Origin: JASLEW01 sp035544895 | GTDB lineage: Bacteria; Acidobacteriota; Thermoanaerobaculia; Multivoradales; UBA5704 | Assembly (NCBI GenBank): GCA_035544895.1 | Contig: DASZZM010000026.1 | Coordinates: 39,554 to 103,553 of the forward strand | DNA length: 64,000 nt | Reading direction: 5' to 3' | Shown here: piece after piece, positions 28,301 to 35,554 of the stretch | Numbering within the stretch: position 1 is the stretch's first letter | How the letters are laid out: each line of letters opens with the position of its first letter | Notes under the pieces: model-generated | Databases searched by the model: none | What the model was told of the DNA's origin: nothing | What the model saw: the letters and a program-made list of their open reading frames with translations, nothing else | Position numbers and translations under genes: made by a program

Positions 28301-31300
28301 CCGGGAGCGCCTGAATCGATCGCCGATTTCGCCCGCCATCTCGCGGCCGAGGCGGTGACCCTGGCCAACTTGCCGGCTTCCTTCTGGCATGCCTGGGTGG
28401 CCGAGCTGGCGGATGCGCCGCCGCCGCGCTCGCTGCGGCGGATCGTCGTGGGCTCCGAGAGGGTCGCGCCCGCGCGGCTCGCCGCCTGGCGCGCGCGGCT
28501 GGCCGACCGCGTGCAGATCGACAACGCCTACGGCGTCACCGAGGCGACGGTCACCACGGCGGTGCACGACACCCTCGCGCCGGGCCCCGCCCCGCTGACC
28601 ACGGTCCCGGTCGGCCGCCCGCTTCCCGGCTCCGCGGTCCTGCTGCTCGGCCGCGCGCTCGCCGCGGTGCCGGCCGGCGCCCCCGGCGAGCTGGCGATCG
28701 CAGGCGAAGGGCTCGCCCGCGGCTACCTCGGCCGGCCCGACCTGACCGCTGAACGCTTCGTGCCTCACCCCTTCGCGGCGGTCCCGGGGGCGCGGCTCTT
28801 CCTGACCGGCGACCTCGCCCGCCACCGCCGCGACGGCACGCTCGAGATCATCGGCCGCCGCGACCGGCAGGTGAAGGTGCGCGGCGTGCGCATCGAGCCG
28901 GAAGAGGTCGAGGCGGCGCTCGAGTCGCACCCGCGGATCGGCCGCGCGGTCGTGGCCGTGCGGCCCGGACCCGAGGCGGCGGAGGCCGGGCGCCTGGTCG
29001 CCTGGACGGTGGCGCGCGGTGCCGCGGCGCCTTCCGCCGCGGAGCTGCGCTCCTTCCTCGCCGCGCGGCTCCCCGAGGCCATGCTGCCCGCCGCCTTCGT
29101 CGCGCTGGCCGAGCTGCCGCTCACCGCCGGCGGCAAGCCGGACCGCGCCGCGCTGCCCGACCCGGGGCGGCCGGAACCGCCCGCCGGGCCGGCCGCGCCG
29201 CGCACCCTGCCGGAGACCGCCGAGACCGCGGAGGCCGCCCTGGCCGAGGTCTGGGCCCGTGTCCTGGGGCTCGAGAGGGTGGGCGTCGACGAGAGCTTCT
29301 TCGCCCTCGGCGGCGACTCGATCACGAGCCTGCAGGTGATCTCCGGCGCCCGCGCCGCCGGACTCCAGATCACCGTCCACCAGCTCTTCCAGAACCCCAC
29401 GGTCGCCTCCCTGGCGGCCGTCGCGGGCCGACTCCCCGAGGCGCAAGCGCTCGCGGTGGATCCGGCGGAGGACCCGCAGCCGGCCGGCTCCTTTCCACTG
29501 ACCCCCATCCAGCGCTGGTACTTCGCGGAGGACCAGCCTGACCCCCACCACTTCAATCAGTCGCTCCTGCTCGAGCCGCGCGAGCCGCTCTCCCTGCCCC
29601 GCCTGGCCGGCGCCCTGGCGGGGCTCGTCGAGCGGCATGCCGCGCTGCGCTTGCGTTTTGCGCGCGAGGATGGGGAATGGCGCCAGTCTCTGGCCAGCGC
29701 TCCGCTCCCAGCGCTCCCTGCAATCAACGGCGGTGCTCTCCTGGCGGTGGTCGACCTGGCCGCCCTGCCGTCCGGGCCGCGGCCTCGCGCCCTGGCCGCG
29801 GCAGCCGCGGAAGCCCAGGCCAGCCTCGACCTCGGCTCGGGGCTCCTCTTCCGCGCCGTGCTCTTCCGGGCCGCCCGCCCTGAGGACACCGCCGAGGACA
29901 GCGCCGAGGAGAGACTGCTCGTCATCGCCCACCACCTCGCGGTCGATGCCGTCTCGTGGTCCATTCTCCTCGAGGACCTCGCCGCCGGATACCGGTTGCG
30001 GGTCGCGCCGCGCCCGGCCAGCACCCCATTCTGGGCCTGGGCTCGGCTTCTCGGCGCGCACGCCGGCTCGGCGGCGGTGCGGGCGGAGCTGGCCTGGTGG
30101 CTGGCCGCCGCGCCGCGACAGGTCGCGCCGCTTCCCGTCGATTTCCCCGGCGGCGACCCTTCCGAGGCGCGGGCGCGGATCGTCACCGTCGAGCTGCCGG
30201 CCGCCGAGACGGTGGCCCTGCTGCGCGATGGCGGGCCGCCTCCCTTGCACGCTGAAGACGTGCTGCTGGCCGCCCTTGCCCGCGCCGTCGCCGGCTGGAC
30301 GGAAGAGCGCCGGATCTGGATCGATCTCGAGGGGCACGGGCGGGAGGACATCTTTCCGCACGTCGACCTGTCGCGCACGGTGGGCTGGTTCACCACCCTC
30401 TTCCCGGTCCTGCTCGATGCCGCTCCGGCCGCCAGTCCAGGCGCGGCGCTCAAGGCGGTGAAGCAACGGCTGCGCACCCTGCCCGCGCGCGGCATCGGCT
30501 ACGGTCTGCTGCGTTATCTCTCGGGCCTCTCCTATGCCACGGCGCTGGCCGCCGTGCCACGGCCGGAGATCAGTTTCAACTACCTGGGCCAGCTCGGCCG
30601 GCTGGCGGGCGGCGAGGGAGCGGACGGCCTTTTCGCCGCGGCGCTGCCGAGCGGACCCGAGCGCAGCCCGCGCGCCCGCCGCACCCACCTGCTCGAGGTT
30701 CGTGCCGTGCTGCTGGAGGGCCGCCTGCGGCTCGACTGGACCTACAGCGCAACCCTCCACGCCCGCGCCACGATCGAGCGGCTCGCCGGCTCGATGCTCG
30801 CCGAGCTGCGCGCCCTGATCGCCCATTGCCGGAGTGCCGGCGGCGCCGTGTGGACACCTGCCGATTTCCCCTTGGCGCGCCTCGACCAGGATGCCCTCGA
30901 CCGCCTCCTGGGCGGCGATCGCGAGGTCGAAGACCTCTACCCGCTCTCGCCGGTCCAGCAAGGCATGCTGTTCCACACCCGCCAGGCGCCGCGGTCCGGG
31001 TCCTATGTCGAGCAGGTCGGCTGGACCTTCGCGGGACCGATCGACGCCATGGCCTGGCGGCAGGCCTGGCTGTGGGTCACCGCCCGCCATCCGATCCTCC
31101 GTACCGCTTTTCTGGAGACCCTCGACGAGCCGCTCCAGCTGGTGCGCCCGAGGGCCGAACCGGAATGGCGCTGCGAGGACTGGAGCGGGCTGGCGCCGGC
31201 CCGGCAGGCCGAGCTGCTGGCGAGCCGCCTCTGCGGCGACCGCGAGCGCGGCTTCGACCTGGCCCGCGCATCGCTCCAGCGCTTCGCCCTGATCGAGCTC

Positions 31301-34300
31301 GGCGGCGGCCGCCGGCAGTTCTTGTGGAGCCACCACCACCTGCTGCTCGACGGCTGGTCGGTGGGCGTGGTCCTGGCCGAGGTCCTCGCCGCCTATGAGG
31401 CTCTCTCTCGCGGGCGGGCGCCGGCCTTGCCGCCGGTCCGCCCCTTCCGCGACTACATCGCGTGGCTGGCGACGCGGGACGCCAGGGCCGACCAGGATTT
31501 CTGGCGCGCGCAGCTCGCCGGTTTCAGCGTCCCCACCTCGCTGGGGATCGACCTGCCCTCGGCGCGGGATGCCGCCGTCCCACGGGATGGCGACCTGGAG
31601 CGCGATGCCTGGGGGTCTCGCCGCCGGCTCCTGGCCGCGCCCCTGTCTGCCGAGCTGCGCGCCACCGCACGGCGGCGCGGCTGGACTCCCGGCATGCTGG
31701 TCCACGCCGCCTGGGCTCTCCTGCTCGCCCGTCACGCTGGCGATTCCGACGTGGTTTTCGGCGGCGTGGTCTCCGGGCGCGACGAGACACTGCCGGGAGC
31801 GGAGTCCCTGGTCGGGCTCCTGATCAATACGCTGCCGGTGCGCGCCGAGCTGCCCGCTTCTGGACAGCACGCCGCGAGCGCCTGGCTCGACGCCTTCCAG
31901 GCGCGGCTCTTCGACATCCGGCAGCACCAGGCCACGCCCCTGCCCGAGATCCAGGGCGCCAGCGGTGTGCCGCGACACCTGCCCCTGTTCGAGAGCATCG
32001 TCGCCTTCGAGAACTACCCGCTCGACCGCACCTTGCGCGAGTGGCAGGCCGGGACGCGCATCGAGGGCCTCTTCTCCGCCGACCGCACCCACTACCCGCT
32101 GATCCTCATCGCCGCCCTCGAAGACCTCCTGTCCTTAAACCTTCTCTTCGCGCGCCGCCGCTTCGCGGACTCCGCCGTCGAGCGCCTGGCCGGCCACCTC
32201 GCAACCCTCCTCGGCGCCCTCGCCGCAAATCCGGATCAGCCTCTCGCCGAGCTGCCGCTGCTCACCGCGGCCGAGCGCCACCAGGCGCTGTGGGAGCACA
32301 ACGACTCGGCGGCGGCCTGGCCGGCGGCCGCCTGCGTTCACGAGCTGGTGGCGGCCCAGGCGGCGAAGACGCCGGAAGCGGTGGCGGTCCACGGCGGCGG
32401 CGAGACGGTGAGCTACGGCGAGCTCCTGGCGCGCTCCGGCCGGCTCGCCCGCCACCTTGCGCGGCTGGGAGTGGGGCCGGAGGTGCCGGTGGGCATCTGC
32501 GCCGGGCGCTCGCCGGCGCTGCTGGTCGGCCTGCTCGCCGTGCTCGAGGCCGGCGGGGCCTTCGTGCCGCTCGATCCCAGCCATCCGCGGGAGCGCCTGG
32601 CTTACCTGCTCGCCGATTCCGCGGCCGGTGTCGTGCTGACCGAGCGGGCGCTGCTCGACAGGCTGCCGGCCCACGGGGCGCGAGTCGTCCTCCTCGATTT
32701 CGCCGCGCCTGCCGCGCCTGCCTCGGCCGCTGCGCCCGCCGCGGCGGAGTGGGCGGGCGAGGCCACGGCGGATGCCGGCGTGGCGCTGCCCCGCCTCGAT
32801 CCGGAGAACCTGGCCTATGTGATCTACACCTCGGGCTCGACCGGCCGCCCCAAGGGCGTCGAGGTGCGTCACCGCGGAGCGGTCAACTACTTGGCGGCGA
32901 TGGCCGCGCGGCCGGGCTTCGGCCCCGGCGACGTGATGCTGGCGGCGACCACGCTGTCCTTCGACCCGGCGGTTACCGAGCTGTTGCTGCCCTTGACGGT
33001 GGGAGCGCGCATCGAGCTCGTCGGCGAAAAGACGGCCCGCGACGCGGCCCTGCTGGCCGCGGCCATCGAGGCGGCCGGCGCCACCTGCGTGCAGGCGACC
33101 CCGTCGAGCTGGACCCTGCTGGTGGAGGGAGGCTGGCCCGGACGGCCAGGGCTGCGCGCCCTCTGCGGCGGCGAGGCGCTGCCCCGTGCCCTGGCGGACA
33201 AACTGCTGCCGCGGGTCGCCGAGCTGTGGAACGTCTACGGTCCCACCGAAACCACGGTCTGGGCGTCCCTGCTGCCGGTCGGTCCGGGTGAAGGCGCCGT
33301 TCCGCTGGGCCGCCCGCTGGCCAACGCCGCACTCTACCTGCTCGAGCGCAAAGCCGGAGGTGCATCCCTGGGGCCCCTCGGGCCGGCGGCGCCACTGAAT
33401 ACGCTCGCCGAGCTGGCCATCGGCGGCGAGGGTCTGGCCCGCGCCTACCACCGCCGGCCGGACCTCACCGCCGAGCGCTTCGTCCCCGATCCCTTCGGCG
33501 CCGCCGGATCGCGTCTCTACCGCACCGGCGACCTGGCGCGCCGGCTGCCCGGCGGCGAGCTGGAGTTCCTTGGCCGCGGCGATCACCAGGTCAAGATCCG
33601 CGGCTTCCGCATCGAGCTCGGAGAGATCGAGGCGGTGCTGGGCCAGCACCCCCTGATCGCGGCCGCAGCGGTCGTGGCGCGCCAGGACTCCCCTGGCGAC
33701 AGCCGCCTGGTGGCCTACGTCGCCCCGACCCACGCGGCGCGGCGCGGCACGCCCGCCGAGTCACCCGCCGAGTCCCTCCCCGAGCTCCAGGCCGAGCATC
33801 TCGCGAGGTGGCGGGAGGTCTATGACCGGATCTATGGGCAAGACGCCACCGCGCCGCGCGCCGCCGGCGCGCCCGCGGCCGATCCCGAGCTCGACACCGC
33901 CGGCTGGGAGAGCAGCACGGCCGGCGAGCGGATCTCCTCCGGCGAGATGCGGGAACAGGTCGAACAGACCGCGGCGCGTGTGCTTGCGCTCGCGCCGCGC
34001 AGCGTGCTCGAGATCGGCTGCGGCACCGGGCTCCTGTTGGACCGGGTCGCGCCGCACTGCGCGCGTTACCACGCGACCGACCTCTCGCGCAAAGCCGTCG
34101 AGCGTGTCAGGCGCCGGCTGCGCGGCAAGGACCTGCCGCAGGTCTCCTTCGAGGTGCGGGAAGCGCACGATTTCTCGCGCATCGAGAACGGAAGCTTCGA
34201 CGCCGTGGTCCTCAACTCGGTGGTGCAGTACTTCCCCGGCGCGGACTACCTCCTGCGGGTCCTGCGCGAGGCTTGCGCGGCCGTGGGGCCAGGCGGTTGC

Positions 34301-35554
34301 GTGTTCGTGGGCGACGTGCGCAGCCTGCCGCTGCTCACGGCTTTTCATGCCGCGGTACAGCTCGAGCAGGCCCCGGCAGCCCTGACCGCCCGGGAGCTGA
34401 GCCGCCGGGTGCAGGGTCGGGTTCAGCAGGAACGCGAGCTGGTCCTCGATCCGCGCTTCTTCGCTGTGCTGCGCGAGCATCTGCCGCAGATCCAAAGCGT
34501 CGTGGTCGAGCCCAGGCGCGGGCGCTACTACAACGAGCTGACCCTCTTCCGCTACGACGTGCTGCTACGCCTGGACCCGCGGCCGAGCCTGCCCGCCAGC
34601 CTGCCCTGGCGGGAGTGGGCCGAGCAGCCGCTGTCCTTGCCGGCCCTGCGTGGCCTGCTCGCCCGCGAGGCGCCCTCGGTGCTGGCGCTCGCCGGAGTTC
34701 CCAACGCCCGGCTCGCCGCCGCGACCGCAGCGCTGGAGTGGCTGGAGCGGGGCGGCCCCGAGCGGCCCGTGGGCGAGCTGCGCGCACATCTCGCACGCGG
34801 CGAGGGCGGAGGGATCGATCCCGAAGAGCTCTGGCGGCTGGAAGAAGAGGTGCCCTACCGGGTTGACGTGCGTTGGGCGGCCCACGGCCCCGAAGGCCGG
34901 TTCGACGTGGTGCTCCGCCGCCGCGGAGGACCCTGGGATGGGCTGCCCGATCCGGTCGAGCTCCACCGCGGCGGCGCCGGCCGGAGCGAGGCGGCGGCAG
35001 GGACGTGGAGCCCCTACGCCACCCGGCCGCTCGCCGGCAGGTCGGACCGCGCGCTCGCCGCCGCGCTGCGCGCTTTCCTGCGGCGCAAGCTTCCCGGCTA
35101 CATGGTGCCCTCGGCGGTCGTCGTCCTCGGCGAGCTGCCGTTGACGGCCACCGGCAAGGTCGACCGCGCGGCGCTGCCGGATGCGGACCCCTCGGCCAGG
35201 GAGCGGCCGGCAAGGTTCGTGGCGCCGCGCACGCCGATCGAGGAGGCGGTGGCCGCCATCTGGCGCGAGGTCCTCGGCCTCGCGCGCGTCGGCGTCGAGG
35301 ACGACTTCTTCGCCCTCGGCGGCCACTCTCTGCTGGCCGGCCGGCTGATCGCACGCCTGCGCGCCGCCTTCGGGATCGAGATCGAGCTTTCCGTCCTTCT
35401 CGACCGGCCCACGGTCGGCGCCATGGCGGCGGCGGTGGCGGCGGCGCTGGCCCGGCTGGAGGAGACCGGCCTGGACGAGCTGCTCGACAGCCTCGAGGGC
35501 ATGGCCGAGGCGGAGGCCGAACGCTTGCTCGCCGAGACGGGGGGCGCGCCATGA
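22325..35554 (+). CDS. NRPS subunit 1: ACP-[C-A-PCP]-[C-A-PCP-E]-[C-A(nMT)-PCP]
   Basis: 4409 residues, cytoplasmic, from GTG 22325. A lone ACP-like carrier (GLDSLAAVEL, Ser51) comes first with no A domain. Module 1: C (HHIAAD at 270), A (YTSGSTG at 778; pocket read by eye D-F-W-N-I-G-L-V-Y-K, Thr-like), PCP (Ser1197). Module 2: C (HHIVADG at 1417), A (1926; pocket D-V-E-N-I-V-A-V-T-K, Glu239 as in Orn/Lys pockets), PCP of GGDSI type (Ser2332), epimerase (HHLAVD at 2536, EGHGRE, NYLGQ). Module 3: a DCL-type C (HHLLLDG at 3004, as expected after an epimerase), A (3501; pocket D-P-T-Q-L-G-V-V-W-K, no match known to me) interrupted by an N-methyltransferase (VLEIGCGTG at 3894), PCP (Ser4335). 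A short C-terminal docking helix follows. The leading ACP-C suggests an acyl starter supplied in trans. Confidence 0.93.
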   Translation: MPTPATLLAMDPGERLPALISYLRQQAARALRLGPEAVDPRRPLTGYGLDSLAAVELGFAVQTDLGIDLPYYELLEGSTLAELAGQLLARLAAEERPVSEPPAPPPGASQPEGPAGAGRADRAGRADRSQVPANDAGEPLSHGQKALWFLHRLAPQSPAYTIAVALRVRGTPAGTPLASVLGRALAALANRHESLRGCFAVSAGEPVHRLGEGVAPALEVIDARGWDAARLRRRLNDEAWRPFDLAEGPLLRARLFTGGPGEAVLLFAIHHIAADLWSLAIVARELGALCSGEPLAPVAASYGDWVRRQQERLAGAEGERLWEYWRRRLGGELPVLELPADRPRPATQSFLGAVRSRRLAESAEGAHRLAGAAAAHRATLHSLLAAVYLALLHRYTGQADILIGTPAAGRGAADLAGVVGYFVNPVVVRADLAGNPTFGELFAQAREAMLAALAHQDFPFPLLAERLRPERDPGRSPLLQTVFALQRAPVQGPPELAAVALGEDGVRFRAGALELESVALETPFSQFDLALSAAEISGSPSLGLGLTAQYATDLFDGATMDRLLGHFAALLAGAAADPRARVWEVPLLDEAERRQLAAWSGAGERHAVRGSLHGRWEICARRRPDAVALAWEDESVSYGEFDRLGNRLARRLLAAGVEPGSRVGLAAGRGVGLVTGILGILKAGCAYVPLDPSYPRERLAWVLEDAAAAALVSEPEALAELPAWPGRVLPLLPAADAADPPKQQSGRGKAGPGGEREAGAAASPAVAAGPEWPAYVIYTSGSTGRPKGVVVTHGNVLRLLAATPGWFAFGEHDVWTLLHSFAFDFSVWELWGALLHGGRLAVAPFAVSRSPARLAELVERERVTVLNQTPAEFAALQPIALENRPADLTSLRWVILGGEALDTRMLQGWWRRHGASSPGLVNLYGTTEATVYQTYRRLGEAEILGRPGSAGASVIGVPLPDLRVWVLDGWGEPQPAGVAGELYVGGAGVSQGYLGRPDLTAWRFVPDRFGAEAGARLYRTGDLVRWRGSGELEYLGRIDRQIKLRGFRIELGEIEAALLEQPGVEAAVVVVREDPPAPGRDPANPTSAGRRLVAYAVAREGTDFAALRGRLRARLPEHMVPSAFVRLAALPLGPGGKVDRRALPAPAPSGGGEAAGEEPAGGPRTLPARLLQGIWEELFGVDRVSADDDFFAMGGHSLLATRLASRVRDVLGLEMPVALVFRAPTLGGLAAALERELLDDQPPALLPLSRRGAQAGAPPASFAQERLWFLDRLEPGSPLYNLPAAVSLAGPLVPAAFEHAVAEVVRRHEALRTRFREVAGRPVQVIEPIAPADPAAAAPSSSHARPAPRGPHGPLAPLALFSMVDLAGLPRGAAESEAGRLAGEEARRPFALDRGPLLRCRLLRLAPRRHTFLLTLHHIVADGWSMGLLLREVAAFYRLRTGDEPRDGPAGLPEPPLQYADFAVWQREWLRGDALEVRLAHFQKALRGVPVLALPADRPRPAVADHGGRRRPVALPPPLAASLRALCRRAGATPFMALLAAFQAVLAAHAGQEDFAVGVPVAGRTALQTEAVIGLFANTVVLRADLAGDPSFLALLARVRAAALGAYTHQDLPFEKVVEALAPDRDLSRSPLFQVMFALADFPAAAPELPGIDVRVVEVEARVAKFELTLELAEAGGGFSGSLEYSSALFDAATASRMADHFVNLLGAMVAAPERPLSLASWLGAGEHHQVLYEWSGSPAPAPLAPLAPLAPQAPETGIDKAADTILGAFAAQAARSPDAIAVHGHGVELSFGCLARRAGCLAGRLREMGVGQETVVGVLLPGSIDLAVSLVAVLAAGGAYLPLDPAQPAARNASHLADAGAPWLLTRGAPPPLPGWHGAVVDVRERPLPPGVRAHGAPATHEESTQCMPDLGSGTDPNQLAYVIYTSGTTGRPKGVAVPHRALLRLALAAAEHYRLGPGDRVLQFASPAFDVAAEELFSSWLAGATVVLSPPGAPESIADFARHLAAEAVTLANLPASFWHAWVAELADAPPPRSLRRIVVGSERVAPARLAAWRARLADRVQIDNAYGVTEATVTTAVHDTLAPGPAPLTTVPVGRPLPGSAVLLLGRALAAVPAGAPGELAIAGEGLARGYLGRPDLTAERFVPHPFAAVPGARLFLTGDLARHRRDGTLEIIGRRDRQVKVRGVRIEPEEVEAALESHPRIGRAVVAVRPGPEAAEAGRLVAWTVARGAAAPSAAELRSFLAARLPEAMLPAAFVALAELPLTAGGKPDRAALPDPGRPEPPAGPAAPRTLPETAETAEAALAEVWARVLGLERVGVDESFFALGGDSITSLQVISGARAAGLQITVHQLFQNPTVASLAAVAGRLPEAQALAVDPAEDPQPAGSFPLTPIQRWYFAEDQPDPHHFNQSLLLEPREPLSLPRLAGALAGLVERHAALRLRFAREDGEWRQSLASAPLPALPAINGGALLAVVDLAALPSGPRPRALAAAAAEAQASLDLGSGLLFRAVLFRAARPEDTAEDSAEERLLVIAHHLAVDAVSWSILLEDLAAGYRLRVAPRPASTPFWAWARLLGAHAGSAAVRAELAWWLAAAPRQVAPLPVDFPGGDPSEARARIVTVELPAAETVALLRDGGPPPLHAEDVLLAALARAVAGWTEERRIWIDLEGHGREDIFPHVDLSRTVGWFTTLFPVLLDAAPAASPGAALKAVKQRLRTLPARGIGYGLLRYLSGLSYATALAAVPRPEISFNYLGQLGRLAGGEGADGLFAAALPSGPERSPRARRTHLLEVRAVLLEGRLRLDWTYSATLHARATIERLAGSMLAELRALIAHCRSAGGAVWTPADFPLARLDQDALDRLLGGDREVEDLYPLSPVQQGMLFHTRQAPRSGSYVEQVGWTFAGPIDAMAWRQAWLWVTARHPILRTAFLETLDEPLQLVRPRAEPEWRCEDWSGLAPARQAELLASRLCGDRERGFDLARASLQRFALIELGGGRRQFLWSHHHLLLDGWSVGVVLAEVLAAYEALSRGRAPALPPVRPFRDYIAWLATRDARADQDFWRAQLAGFSVPTSLGIDLPSARDAAVPRDGDLERDAWGSRRRLLAAPLSAELRATARRRGWTPGMLVHAAWALLLARHAGDSDVVFGGVVSGRDETLPGAESLVGLLINTLPVRAELPASGQHAASAWLDAFQARLFDIRQHQATPLPEIQGASGVPRHLPLFESIVAFENYPLDRTLREWQAGTRIEGLFSADRTHYPLILIAALEDLLSLNLLFARRRFADSAVERLAGHLATLLGALAANPDQPLAELPLLTAAERHQALWEHNDSAAAWPAAACVHELVAAQAAKTPEAVAVHGGGETVSYGELLARSGRLARHLARLGVGPEVPVGICAGRSPALLVGLLAVLEAGGAFVPLDPSHPRERLAYLLADSAAGVVLTERALLDRLPAHGARVVLLDFAAPAAPASAAAPAAAEWAGEATADAGVALPRLDPENLAYVIYTSGSTGRPKGVEVRHRGAVNYLAAMAARPGFGPGDVMLAATTLSFDPAVTELLLPLTVGARIELVGEKTARDAALLAAAIEAAGATCVQATPSSWTLLVEGGWPGRPGLRALCGGEALPRALADKLLPRVAELWNVYGPTETTVWASLLPVGPGEGAVPLGRPLANAALYLLERKAGGASLGPLGPAAPLNTLAELAIGGEGLARAYHRRPDLTAERFVPDPFGAAGSRLYRTGDLARRLPGGELEFLGRGDHQVKIRGFRIELGEIEAVLGQHPLIAAAAVVARQDSPGDSRLVAYVAPTHAARRGTPAESPAESLPELQAEHLARWREVYDRIYGQDATAPRAAGAPAADPELDTAGWESSTAGERISSGEMREQVEQTAARVLALAPRSVLEIGCGTGLLLDRVAPHCARYHATDLSRKAVERVRRRLRGKDLPQVSFEVREAHDFSRIENGSFDAVVLNSVVQYFPGADYLLRVLREACAAVGPGGCVFVGDVRSLPLLTAFHAAVQLEQAPAALTARELSRRVQGRVQQERELVLDPRFFAVLREHLPQIQSVVVEPRRGRYYNELTLFRYDVLLRLDPRPSLPASLPWREWAEQPLSLPALRGLLAREAPSVLALAGVPNARLAAATAALEWLERGGPERPVGELRAHLARGEGGGIDPEELWRLEEEVPYRVDVRWAAHGPEGRFDVVLRRRGGPWDGLPDPVELHRGGAGRSEAAAGTWSPYATRPLAGRSDRALAAALRAFLRRKLPGYMVPSAVVVLGELPLTATGKVDRAALPDADPSARERPARFVAPRTPIEEAVAAIWREVLGLARVGVEDDFFALGGHSLLAGRLIARLRAAFGIEIELSVLLDRPTVGAMAAAVAAALARLEETGLDELLDSLEGMAEAEAERLLAETGGAP
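25554..25573. repeat. Dispersed 20-bp palindrome inside NRPS A1
   Basis: CGCCGGGTAGGGACCCGGCG: 8-bp arms with a 4-nt centre, in frame. It encodes part of the APGRDPANPTSAG linker in the C-terminal subdomain of adenylation domain 1. Confidence 0.75.
27541..27590. repeat. 9-bp in-frame minisatellite in the C2-A2 linker
   Basis: Tandem CTGGCTCCA-like units encode PAPLAPLAPLAPQAP between the condensation and adenylation domains of module 2. Two similar units occur at 21391-21408 in the TolC-like gene. Confidence 0.75.

Noticed and set aside
26804..32092. A 1762-codon minus-strand open frame under the NRPS (and similar ones at 45478-49941, 22100-24781 and 3277-5352)
   Set aside because: Shadow frames caused by high GC at third codon positions. 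The plus strand carries continuous, motif-complete NRPS and TPR domains, while the minus frames give low-complexity proteins without domains.
34873..35550. Earlier start for NRPS subunit 2
   Set aside because: It lies inside subunit 1 in another frame. ATG 35551 overlaps the subunit 1 stop as ATGA and opens a typical docking helix.
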